From Diphasiastrum complanatum (lineage: Eukaryota; Streptophyta; Lycopodiopsida; Lycopodiales; Lycopodiaceae), in assembly GCA_029204225.1 (NCBI GenBank), contig CM055097.1, positions 54,183,592 to 54,247,591 on the forward strand: a stretch of DNA of 64,000 nucleotides, written 5' to 3'. This document shows, one piece after another, positions 48,517 to 59,510 of the stretch. The first letter of the stretch is position 1. Each line of letters opens with the position of its first letter. Position numbers and translations under genes: made by a program. The notes beneath the pieces are model-generated. The model was not told the DNA's origin. It made no database searches and saw nothing but the letters and a program-made list of their open reading frames with translations.

Positions 48517-49299
48517 TGTTAAAACTGAAAAACAATCAATATTGATTTCTTGGCTTGCTACAAATGTTGTACCATGTTTTTATGTAGCTTATTAATGCAA
48601 AATGCCAAGTTTGGCCTACATAGAACTCGAGCTACATGGTTATGTATTATCTAGTTTGATAAATGCAACTTGCATATAGTTTGTGGACATAGAATTAGCA
48701 TGATTATGCTTGTAGAAACTCGTGGCAACTCACATGCATTAAATGTAAGTGATCCATAGTGACATGCAAGGCATGCACAAAGTTTAATGGACTCATGCAT
48801 GATGATTTGGACATTTCTAGTTAGATCTAGTACACTTGTAAAAAGTTGGTAGAATTTCATGCATGACAAGTGACAAATGTCACATAGACTCTAGATGTCA
48901 TTTTTGAGTGGATAGATATGGTTCTACCTCGAGCTACCTCAAACTCCATAAATATGTGTAGCTCTCCACACAATCAATAATGAAGAACCAAAGTTTTGTA
49001 GCTATCTCATGCCATTTTGGATCTAAACAAATATTGCTTGTTATCTCTCTAGCTCTCTCTCTCTAGCTCGCATTGAGGCTAATGCTCACACATTGAAATC
49101 TTGTATTTTTATTCATTCTTTAATTCATTGTTATTATATTCTGTTGATTAGCATTCTAGATTGTGGATTAGCTACTTCTTCTGAACTAGATTTTGTTGAT
49201 CAATCTAGAATCAGGTTATAGTGCCAATCACAAAGCTTAATTAAGATCAGTCACTCTTGTGGACATTCCCCACACGTGTGAATTCTGGAAAGTTTGTCA
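48517..49299 (+). repeat. Copia 2 3' LTR
   Basis: 783 bp, TGTTAAAACT to AGTTTGTCA, followed by gcatg, the second half of the target duplication. CACACGTGTG at 49271-49280. Confidence 0.93.
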
Positions 49300-49304
49300 G
49301 CATG

Positions 49305-49579
49305 ATCTTGCTTATCCTTTTTGGAGCGTGAGGGTTGAAAAAGACGTCGTGACAATTTTCGTGTCACTTTGAGTCGTTTGACTTTCACGTCGTCTGACTT
49401 TCTCCTACTGTACCACGAAAAATTCTCTTTCTTGAATTTTTTGCATTCGTGTGTTTTCGTCAGGGTGTTCACGAACATTTTTGCTTGGTGTCTTTTGACT
49501 TTCGCCTTCGCAAACATTTTCATCAGAGTGAGGACAAAAGGTTGCAAAGCTTTGGTAATAGAAACATTTTGTTTCTTCA
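49305..49579 (-). repeat. Copia 3 LTR, inverted copy, inner piece
   Basis: Reverse complement of 52244-52520. It ends exactly at the complement of the LTR start TGAAGAAACAAAATG. Together with 42339-42987 it forms one LTR of about 920 bp in reverse orientation. Confidence 0.8.
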
Positions 49580-49680
49580 ACATACCTTGTCATAATCTGA
49601 CATAGCCAAAAGGCTATCAGATCTAGGAGGCCAAGCATTTAAACAAACAACCATCAACAAGAGAACACACTTCAAAAGCA

Positions 49681-52220
49681 ATGGCTTCAATCAGCAGCAT
49701 ACAGAGCAAGATTTTTACAGTTCTGGATTCTTCAGGATCTAACTTTCTAGCCTAGAAAGTTAAGACATCATTGATACTAAAGGGTGAAGGTTTATTCCCC
49801 TGGGTGGAAGGCACATAGGAGATGCCTACGACATCAGGCAAAAACCTACGTGAGTGGAGGGCGAGAAATGACAAGGTAGTAGCCTTGCTATCTTCATCCA
49901 TCGAAGATAGTCTCACACTTGACCTGGATACACTCTCCAAGGCTAAGGAGATGTGGGATAAACTACTCACGAGATTTCAAACGAAATCAAGAAGTCAAAT
50001 AATGATGCAAGAAGATTAGTTGACAAATCTACAATGGGATGGGAAAGACCTCACTTCTTTTGTGAGGAAGATGAAGGATCTATTTCTATCACTACATAAC
50101 TCTGGAGTAGAGAATACAATGTCAGCTAAGAAGTAGCTCACTTACCTATTGAGAGCCTTACGCAGATCATTCTAGACAACCAGAACCCTACTCCTGAAAG
50201 ATCCTACAATGACCCTCAAAAAGTCAATTGTTGAGATTCAAGAGGAAGTCGAGGCTATCCATCAAGATTCATAGTTCTTGGAGATGGATCCAAACATCAA
50301 CTGAATGGTATTGGTTCATTGTGTCTCAACATGACGTTCTGTTTGTGCCTACACTACAACATGTCTTTCTTTTTGTGGCAAGGATAGCTGATGCAGGGAT
50401 GCGTGTGACGTTTTCTGACAAAGCATGCAACGTTATTGATGCCAATACCAGTATCCTAATCACTCAAGGTGGAAGGAAAGGTAATCTATATCATCTGAAG
50501 GACGAAAGATTTGAGAGGCAGCCTTCTGCTACAGCTCCTGTAAACCAAGATGGTTCCGAATCTAGCAGAGCAGACAGAGGCAAAGGCATTGATGTCTCAG
50601 GAGAATCTCCTAGAAGGTCGAAAAGACCACGAAGAGCACCAACATCAGAAGAGTTCCGTGGATTCAATGGTGAACTACAAACTTTTGAGGAAGCAGTTGA
50701 ATGTCCAGAGAAGGACAAATGGATCCAACCCATGAACGAAGAGATGAAATCCACGAGGAAGAACCAGGTATGGACGTTGCAGCCATTACCACATAAATGC
50801 AAGACTATCAAATGCAAATGGGTTTTCAAGCTCAAGTATGGACCGGATGGAAATGTCTCAAAATGTAAGGCAAGACTGGTAGTAAAGGGATTTTTTCAGA
50901 GATATGGTATTGACTACTCTGAAACCTTCTCTCCTGTCGTCAAACATTCGTTCCTACATTTGTTATTTGCATATGTAGCTGCTTATGACCTCAAGATCCA
51001 CATTGTGGACGAGAAGACAACCTTCTTGCATGGTGAGTTAGACAATGAGGTCTACATGAATCAACTCCCATGATACGTCTCGAATTCACTTCTTGATTAT
51101 GCATGCAGAATGCATAGGAGTATCTATGGTCTGAAACAGTCAGCTCGACAATGGTACAAAAAGAAGGATTGAAATTATTAGGATTCAAGCCAGTGATGGC
51201 TGATTCCAATGTGTATGTGAGAATCACAAATGGAAAAATTATCATTGTGGTTGTGTTTGTGGACGACACTCTGATACTCTTCAAGAGTGAGAAGCTGATT
51301 GCTGAAGTGGAGGACATCTCAAAACATTTTGAGATTGTGGATCTGGGGGAAGCCAGGTGTTATCTCGGTTTGAAAATTGAAAGGGACTATGAGGGAGGTA
51401 AGCTGTACCTTCACCAGTCTAGATACACCCAAAAAATCCTAGAGAATTTTGAGATGCTGAATTGCAGAGGAGCGAATAGTCCAATGCTCACAAAAATGGT
51501 GCTAACAAATGATGATTTTTGAGATCTAAAGAAGAGAGAGAGAGAACAAATGCAGCTCACGCCTTACAAGAAGCTGATAGGTTTGCTGATGTACCTTGCA
51601 GACAACACACGCACTGACATTGCTTATGCAGTGTTCAAGATGAGCCAATTCTGCACGAATCCAGGCTCAACACATTGGAAGATTTCAAAACAAATTTTGC
51701 AATATCTTCAATTAACGAGAGATTATGGCTTGTGTTATTGTCATGATACAGGGTTCAAGATGCTTTCGTACAGTGATGCTAGTTGGGCATCCCTCAAGGA
51801 CGATTGTAAAAGCATCTCAAGAGGATGCACCATCGCGTCAGGAGCGGAAATTCTCTGGGTCAGCAAGAAGCAGACCATTGTGGCTTAGTCATCTTGCGAA
51901 GCAAAGTACATTGCGTCAGCAAATATGGCCAATGAAATAATTTGGCTCAAACAGTTCCTGGACAAATTGGGCAAAACAAGAAATGAGCCTCTAGTTTTGT
52001 AGATGGATAACACATCTACAATACATCTGACGAAAGACCCTATGTTTCACTCAAGGACGAAACACATTGCGATCAAGTACCACTTGATCAGGGACCTGAT
52101 TGGCAAGAAGATGTTGCGGACCACCTTCATTGGAACGAAAGACATGGTTGCTGACATTTTCACAAAGTCCCTAGACAAAGGTCTATTCGAGAGACAGAAA
52201 GACAGCCTTGGAATCGTCAA
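49681..52220 (+). pseudogene. Copia 3 internal region, integrase missing
   Basis: Gag remnants (SLTLDLDTLSKAKEMWDKLL, DLTSFVRKMKDLFLSLH, with stops) run to about 50220. A part of the protease/pre-integrase flank (DVLFVPTL, GRKGNLYHL) is joined directly to the linker before RT (PRRSKRPRRAPTSEEF), so most of protease and all of integrase are gone. RT follows: CKWVFKLKYGPDG, ARLVVKGFFQ, the motif VVVFVDDTLI and RNase H (SYSDASWASL). The terminal part HSRTKHIAIKYHLIRD and DIFTKSLDKGLFE is at 52003-52220. It belongs to a different copia lineage from copia 1 and 2. Several stops and shifts. Confidence 0.85.
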
Positions 52221-52243
52221 GCTATCATGCTTTGAGAGGGAGC

Positions 52244-53182
52244 TGAAGAAACAAAATGTTTCTATTTGCAAAGCTTTGTTAGCTTTCAGCCCTCGCTCTA
52301 CGAAAATGTTTGCAAACGTGAAAGTCAAAAGACACGAAGCAAAAATGTTCGCGAACACCCTGATGAAAAGACACGAACGTGAAAAATTCACGAAAGTGAA
52401 TTTTTCGCGGTACAGCAGGAGAAAGTCAGACGACACGAAAGTCAAATGACTCAAAGCGACACAAAAATTGTCACGACATCTTTTTCAACCCTCATACTCC
52501 AAAAAGAATCAACAAGATCATGCAAGTACCAAGAAGTATAGATATATGATCTGATATCATGACATCAGCATATGCACTCTAAGTCATGACTAATCTGCCA
52601 CTCTTGTAATTCATAATTAGTTGTAGATGTTTAATCACTCCAATCTAAAAGTTACACGACATGACTATATACCTTCTGGTTGATGCATGATGTAACTAGT
52701 CTAATGCTAGCAAGCAAGATAGATAGACAGAATACAGAATAGAAGTCTGCCTGCGAGCGGAACAAGTTTTGTAAACAAGATCCACAAAGATCCAAAAAGT
52801 CCACTAGTAAGTGAGACATTACTCGTGGGAGAACGCCACTTCTCTCATGCCAATGCGTTGTGTGGATCTGTCATACAACGCATGAAAAACGAGAAGATCA
52901 ATAGATAATATTATATCCATTACGCACATATCACTCTCATCATGTCTGATCTTGAATGAATTGTTGTTCGCCATCGTTTGCGTATCTCATTCACTCATTT
53001 TATCAATTTCGCACACTGGTTAAATTTTGTTGAATGCTATGTTAATCAAAACGTAGATCAGCAGTGTCTATCTACATAATTCTCGAGGACTGTAGGAATG
53101 ATACAGCTGGCAGTGACCAACAATCATATCTGAAATCCATTTGAATTGTTTCACGTTCGCAAATGTTGTCACATATTTCGCA
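52244..53182 (+). repeat. Copia 3 3' LTR, forward copy
   Basis: Begins TGAAGAAACAAAATG after a purine-rich stretch (gagagggagc) and ends near 53182 where gypsy A coding sequence resumes. It is the reverse complement partner of 42339-42987 plus 49305-49579. Rich in cacgaa/ttcgtg short repeats. Confidence 0.8.
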
Positions 53183-55515
53183 TCATATTCCTCTGTTTGA
53201 TATTTTGTGTCCATAGTAAAATTCTTTTTTTCATACCAAAAAAAACATTTTTTTGGATGAAACGATAAAGAAGTATCTCGACGCCGTTGCAATGTAAGCT
53301 TCATCTTCTGTAGATGTGTTTTTATATTTCTATAAACACAAAAATCATCAATGAAAAATTCATGAAAAGTTTTTGGAAGGCAGCGAAAATTAACATCATA
53401 ATTTGCTGAAAAGTCGGTGGTGCGTTGCAAAGACCATAGGGCATTTTGTTGTAGCATAACTGCCCCAATCTGTGGTAAACGTGGTCTTTGAATGATCCTC
53501 CTTTTTCACTCCAACCTGATTATAACCAGAGGAACCATCACAGAAACTGTAACGCCCTTGTCCAACAACCTGATCTAAGATAGAATCATTGAAGGGTAAA
53601 GGATGATGGTCTTTCCTTGTAGAAGCATTGAGCTTTCAGAAATCCTGGCATATTTGTATTTAGCTAGTCTTCTTCTTTGGAACAACAACAATGGGAGACA
53701 TCCACTCAGTGCTCTCCGAATTTGGCAAATATTTCTTTCAAATCATCAAGCGACCAGGCAAATACATCTTGGTACTCCTTCAGCAATTCCGTGAATTCAG
53801 CTAATTCCGTCTCTCCAAGTGACTTTGAGATATGCACAAATCTGCCAAGTGCAAGTTCAATTAGTTCAGTAAAATCTGGTAGAATGATACCTTCTGTCAT
53901 ACTGGCCTTGGTATGGCCATGAATTTTATGCATGGTAGACTCTATATTAAGGTCATAGTGAGGGTCATCTTTAAGTTCTTCTTTGGTTGTAGATTTGTTC
54001 GTTGACTTGCTCGAAGATTTTTCTTCGAAGAGTTTATGCGCTTCGTCGAAGATTTCTGTTCGGGTTTCGAAGGCCTTTGTTTCTTGTGGTGACTTTGAAT
54101 AGCTTCTCTAAGCCACTTGGCCGGACTGTTCTTCTCTCTTCACCAATTTTTCTTCAATAATATCAATCCTCTGCACAACAACATCAATCAAAGCTTTTGC
54201 TTTCGAGTCTGCAACAGCTGGCGTTGCTATATAATGGTACTTAGGTTGCGGCCTCTGCGGCTGAGGGCAGTAAGGATACTTGTGGCCAGGAAATCGACTT
54301 TCATGACTAAGTATAGTCAGGTGAAAAATGTCTTGGCTCTCTATAGTTGTAACAATTGCCTGACACTAGTTTAGTCATGGTTTGTGACTTCATAGCTGGT
54401 CCAACAGATTCAGAAGGATTGTGTCTTCTTGGTGCAAACTTTGGTCTATCCTGCTGGGCTGATGCTGCAGTACCCTGAACATTATTTGTAGTCGCATCAT
54501 TTTGAAAAATAAATAGTACCTCCTGGGTAGGATCTTTGATATATTTTACATTCATAGTGGTTCAATCTTCCTTAGAATGTCCAAAAGTTTCACATTTCGT
54601 ACACCACATTCCCGAGTTGGAAGAAAAAGCTTTTGATCTTTTGTCTGCAACTTTAGATATCTGCACTTTCAAATCATTAAATTTTTTATTAAGATCAACC
54701 ATATTACTCTTTCAAATCTTTTCAACTTTAGAATTTGACGACTTATACTCGATAGTTTTCATGTCGTCCTTCTGTTTGGATCATCGTTTACTTCTTTTAT
54801 CTCTTTTATCAGCTTCTAATTTTGATGAATCGCTGCTTTCAGACTCCGAGCTTGAAGAACTAGAACTTGATTCAGTATCTGAATTATCTTCGCTATCACT
54901 AGAATCAGTTTTAGATTTACGAGATCTTTTAGTTGAGCATCGCTTTCGTGCTAGTTTTGAGGTCTCAAAGTTCTCAGCACTAGCTATTACTGCTGCTAAG
55001 GAAGTCATGTCCCCTTGTCTGCAATATCAATCAATCTCTGGTGGTAAACCAACCAATGTGGTTCTGGAGGTGGAGGAGCATCTACTGTTGTTGTTGATTA
55101 TAAGTGTTGAGATTTTGGGTGGCGCTGGGTTAGCCATATTATCAGATGGTGGTGAACTAGGTGAACTTGGAGGACTCGGAGGATTTGGAGGATCAGAATC
55201 TAGACTACACTCAAATAATGGTTCTAAAGAAGAAGATTTTGATTTTAAACTTGGTTCAGAAGTGGAATCAGACGAATCTGATTCAGATGAATCTGTAGAA
55301 CTTGGTGTTTCAACGAATGTTTCTTTGAATGAATCTACAAATACTGTAGTAGCGTTTAGAAAATCATTAAATGCTTCAGGTGTTAATCTTACTCTAACTG
55401 GCGAGTTTTGCAAATTCTGCAAATACAAATCTCTAGATTTTCTATATGCTTCTAATCGTTGTGCATGCTCTAAACATTTTTGTTCAATAGTTACTTGAGA
55501 GTATGTTCTTGGCAT
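53183..55515 (-). pseudogene. Gypsy A Gag and first part of reverse transcriptase
   Basis: Reading right to left: Gag from MPRTYSQVTIEQ (55515), with a Pro/Ser-rich then Ser/Glu-rich stretch (55300-54800), and a zinc knuckle at about 54340 reading CYNYREPRHFSPDY, in which the second and fourth Cys are Tyr. Then a charged linker, TELLKEYQDVFAWSLDDL (about 53780), and RT blocks SPIVVVPKKK, CQDF, KTTFTTDWG and IDDFCVY (about 53350). No retropepsin domain lies between the knuckle and RT, in contrast to gypsy B. Stops and shifts throughout. Coding breaks off at about 53183 and continues at 42.0 kb. Confidence 0.85.
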
Positions 55516-55580
55516 GTGTTACATGAGAGAGATTCGTAGATATAATACACTTAAAAATATTGCAAAAGATGAAATTCATC

Positions 55581-55598
55581 TCCCCGACAATGGCGCCA
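55581..55598 (-). promoter_or_regulatory. Gypsy A primer binding site, tRNA-Asp type
   Basis: On the minus strand TGGCGCCATTGTCGGGGA, close to the tRNA-Asp type PBS (TGGCGCCGTTGCCGGGG) known from plant gypsy elements such as Athila and Tat. It lies 66 bases before the Gag ATG. Confidence 0.85.
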
Positions 55599-55603
55599 AA
55601 TTA

Positions 55604-56603
55604 TGTGGTGGCCTAATCATTATAGATTTTCACAAAATCGATAAATTAAGTAGTATAAAAGATTTGATCGTTCCCCAAGAGAGAGAATAAATGTATGTAT
55701 GATGGTAAACGGACTGGGATGTGTAATATTCACAGTGAATACTACAGCGACATATCTGGTTATCCAAAGATATTTGGGTAAAGGCATCCAAGAACACCAA
55801 TGATGAAACGATTTGGTCAAGGTCTGGAGTTGTAAAGATAACTTTATCATTTAGGCTCTTCGGGTACCAGATAAGCAATCAAATCAGAAAGCAATTAGCA
55901 AATAGATTCATCAAATAGAATCGCATTGGCTAAAGATTCCTCTTAATCATGCACAGAGAATTAGTTCTTATTGCAGGAAGCAAACAGAACGGAACATCAA
56001 ACAAACTTATTATCTGAACACGTAGCTCATTCTGAAAGAAATTCAGCTAAAGGTTATGCTTAACAGCTTCGGCTAATTCCCTGCACACATTAGTCAGAAT
56101 TGTTACTTGTTGGTGATGCTTGAAAATTTGTGCTAGAGTGGCTGAAATTCAGTAAAACGTGAGAAATATGTGTGACGCAAACAGAACAATATCAGAAACA
56201 ATTACAGATCATACAGAGTGTATTTGCTCAATTGATAAGAAGTAATGTTGTAAAAGATGGCAGAGGGAAAGTATGCTCAAGCTATAGAAACTTGCTCTTC
56301 TCTCTCTATTGATACTCAGCTCTGTGCAAAATGCGTAAGTACAATGGCACGAAGTGTCGACCTTATAGGAACGATCACCGGCCTCAATGTCGTTTACCAA
56401 CTGCCAAAATGTTGGTTGAGATCTGCTACTGCGTCTCTTATGGAACGTCACAAATTCTACCCTAAATGTGAATTTACAAAGTGCAAATAGGCCTTTTCAT
56501 GAATTTAGGCACTATAATAGCACATTTACATGTATAAAAATTAAAAAAATTCACAATATATAACAAAAACTTGGATAATGTGGGATCATAAGGCTCCACA
56601 ACA
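55604..56603 (-). repeat. Probable gypsy A 5' LTR
   Basis: On the plus strand the stretch starts tgtggtggcc next to the PBS and ends ggctccacaaca, so the two ends form an imperfect inverted pair (TG...CA). Length about 1.0 kb. I found no matching 3' LTR at the other end of gypsy A, so the outer border is inferred from the terminal bases only. Confidence 0.55.
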
Positions 56604-56670
56604 AAAGTCAAAAATGTCATCAGATTAGAAAAAGTTGAAGGAAAGTATCTTCAGGAATTAGATCTTCATG

Positions 56671-57435
56671 GAAAATGACTTGGAAAACCACTTTTGTATG
56701 TCAGATAGAGAATCCCGACTAGAATGTTACCGTAAGCTTAGAGAAGAATTTTTACAAAGACAGAATGAGAGTGCAAGTCGAAGAAATCTCGACGAGATCA
56801 TTTTCCAGCTACTTGAACTCTTAATTAGCTTCGGTATGGAGGGTCTCGTTCTACGTTTCACTTCTATTTCAAAAATCAAGTATGATTATTTTAAAGGAAC
56901 TAGTTCAGATGATGCAGATAGCTATGTCTCACAATTTGAGTCAATTGCTAATGCAAATAACAAAGGAACTGACATAGACAAACTGTGAATCTTTTTTGGT
57001 CTGTTGAGAAAGCAGGCACGAGATAAATAAAGTAACTACTAGAAGTAGTAAAGATTCTTTAACTCTTAAAGATAAGAAAAAAACTAAGATAAAATTTGCG
57101 AAAATCGTGAAAAATGCGATGGAAAAAGCGAAGGTCGCAGAATAGTTAGTAAAAATACATAATAATAAAGAATTAAATCTTGATAGGCCTAATGAAAAAC
57201 ATTATGATGTTGCTATTAGTTCAAAAGTTAAAAAGCTAATAGATGAAGAAACTAGAAAAGTTAAAAAAGTAACATTCTAAGATCCAGTTATAAGTAGCGA
57301 GATACCTAGATATCCATCGCCACTTAGAAACCGTTCTTATGATATTGTAGAAGACCTTGTTTCCAGAATGCCCAATATAACTTTTAAACAGTTATTAGAC
57401 GATATCAATATTATAAGAAAGAAATTAAGCAATTT
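56671..57435 (+). pseudogene. Gypsy B Gag remnant
   Basis: ATG 56671 gives MENDLENHFCMSDRESRLEC; the part RLECYRKLREEFLQRQNES resembles RLEAYRKSRDLYLQNLQNS of gypsy A Gag. The frame ends at TGA 56986. Further on, a frame with KIVKNAMEKAKVAE, TAG 57143, KKVTF, TAA 57278 and IVEDLVSRMPNITFKQLLDD reaches about 57440. No zinc knuckle is found. No PBS or LTR precedes it, so gypsy B is 5' truncated at or near the gypsy A LTR. Confidence 0.65.
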
Positions 57436-58686
57436 TTGCTAAATAAAAAGAGAAGAAAAGCAAAGTTACCAGTAGTCAACGTAGGATTAGTTAATTACGG
57501 TGACGACGGTCAACCAGGGATTCAAATAGTAATCAATGGCTGCATCTTTGATAGTGTACCCATAGATTTCGGATCTAACGTAAACATAATGACTGAAGAA
57601 ACAGCATATGAATTAGGCATTCATCATAGAATAGCACGCACCTTAAGACATTTAAGATTAGTTGATGCAACTAGAAGATCACCAATAGGAGAATTGTCTC
57701 AGGTTACAGTCTATATTGGAGACCATAAGTTTAGTATGGATTTTATAATATTAAGAACTACAAGACAATCGTCATATAAAGTGTTATTAGGACGAACATG
57801 GCTCTACCAGGCCGATGTCATAACCCACTGGAAGAAGAAGGAGATTACCTTCAGAGACCAGATGGAGACACCGACGGGGAAAAGTCACAAAAGAATTTCT
57901 ATATCATGGGAAAAGGATAAGTATGAAGGTGAGACACCTACATCATCCTCGAGCTATACTTCGGAGGATGAAGGGCTTCAATCAGTAGGGATTGAGGAAG
58001 GGGAGAGGGTTGTCACACTAAGTATACCTGCATACAGTAATAGAGTAGAATATGTAGACAGAGGAGATTGTGGAGTTCCAGAGATTAGTGCTATCATAGG
58101 AGATCAGACTATAGATAGAATACTAATAGATTCAAGATCCAGTATCAACTTAGTAACAGAAACAATGGTTAAGGAATTAGGACTAGAAAAATAGATATAG
58201 CCTATCACTTATCATGAAATCCATTTAGCAGACGCATCTAAATGTATACCAGTACGGGAGCTAAAAGGTATTATCGTAGTTATAGAGACAGAGACGTTTG
58301 TTATGAATTTCTTTGTCATAATCCTAGTAGATACACCACATTATTCAATATTATTTGGAAGACCATGGTTATATCAAGTAGATGCTATTATAAATTGGTC
58401 TACCAAACAGATATTTTTTTCAGACATTCTCACAGCCAGTCCAATAGGGGGTCACCTTTTGAGATGGAGTGAGGAGTTAGCCAGACCTGCTGAATCCTGG
58501 ATCAATTTCATAGAATGCTATGAGATTGACAAGGATGAGAAAATACCAACAACATCTGAGTCAAGGGAAGTTCTGGGTGGAGCCAGAGCAAGCCTGACCG
58601 AAGAGATGGTAGATAAAATAGATTATGTAGAAATAGAAATCAATAAAGGTAAAATTTTGAATTTATATAAACACCAATCGGACTAG
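57436..58686 (+). pseudogene. Gypsy B tandem retropepsin-like domains
   Basis: Two copies of an aspartic-protease-like domain in series. Copy 1 (about 57520-57870): QIVINGCIFDSVPIDFGSNV, then YKVLLGRTWLYQADVITHWK. Copy 2 (about 58080-58420): SAIIGDQTIDRILIDSRSSI, then YSILFGRPWLYQVDAIINWS. Each has the two half-motifs typical of the fold (D..S near the start, ILFGR.WLY near the end). The active-site triads read DFG and DSR in place of DSG or DTG. An acidic Ser-rich linker joins them. Stops: TAG 58192, 58198 and 58684. The usual Ty3/gypsy pol has one such domain. Confidence 0.75.
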
Positions 58687-58689
58687 AAA

Positions 58690-59510
58690 CATGAAGAGTA
58701 TATAGTACTTCTTCAAAAATACCAAAACGTATTTGCTTGGTCAATGGATGATTTAATAGGAATACAGTTAAATGGGGCGAACATAGAATAGATCTTATTC
58801 AAGGAACAATACCTATTAGGCAGCGCCAATATAGATTGAATCCAAAGTACTCCTTATTAGTTAAAGACAAATTAGATAGATGTCTTAGAGCGGGTATTAT
58901 ATATCCTGTTCTAAGTAGTGAGTGGGTGTCACCAATAGTTATAGTACCTAAGAAGAAGATAGGCAAGATTAGAGTTTGCCAAGATTTCAGGAAACTAAAT
59001 GCTGCTACAGCAAAGTATTATCATCCTCTGCCGTATACAGATCTAGGTAGCTGGTCATGAACGTTATAGCTTTTTAGATGGATTCTCAAGTCATAACCAA
59101 GTTTTTATAAAGGAGGAAGAAAGATCCAAGACCACTTTCACCACTGATTGGGGGACGTACGCGTGTACGCGAATGCCCTTTGGTCTTTATAATGCACCTG
59201 CCACATTCCAACGTATGATGACAAATATTTTTCAGAAAATTTTAAGAAAGTTTTTAGAAATTTTTATGGATGACTTTTGTGTCTATTCATCAACTAAAGA
59301 CCATTTAGACGCATTAGAGAAAACATTGAAAAGATGTCAAGAGACATCTCTTAAATTGCATCCAGCCAAGTGTTACTTCGGGATGAGGGAAGGCATCCTG
59401 TTAGGACATAAAATTTTGAAGGATGGTATACAAGCCGACATCGAAAATGTAAAAATGATTTTAGAGTTATTAGAACCAACTAATCTACGAGAGCTTAGAG
59501 ATTTTTAGGA
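58690..59510 (+). pseudogene. Gypsy B reverse transcriptase
   Basis: After LLQKYQNVFAWSMDDL come IPIRQRQYRLNPKY, RAGIIYPVLSSEWVSP, KIRVCQDFRKLNAAT, then in another frame RYSFLDGFSSHNQVF, and in a third MPFGLYNAPATFQRMM and the catalytic FMDDFCVYSS (about 59270). Frame shifts near 58770, 59040 and 59500. Gypsy A shows the same blocks. Confidence 0.88.

Larger units (their letters stand above)
42988..49299 (+). mobile_element. Ty1/copia LTR retrotransposon (copia 2), complete structure, inactive
   Basis: Two LTRs of 787 and 783 bp (about 26 differences by eye, about 3.3 percent), PBS, gag-pol and PPT. The flanking five bases are acatg (42983-42987) and gcatg (49300-49304), a target site duplication with one change. 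The uninterrupted sequence survives in the opposite arm of the inverted repeat (gcaagtaccaag near 52520), which confirms that copia 2 jumped into a copia 3 LTR. The polyprotein has two stops in Gag, a frame shift before RT and more stops, so it is not autonomous. Related to copia 1. Confidence 0.93.

Noticed and set aside
54536-55498. Long plus-strand ORF of 320 codons, Ser/Leu/Glu rich
   Set aside because: It is the complement of the gypsy A Gag and its Ser/Glu-rich stretch on the minus strand, which carry the recognisable features.
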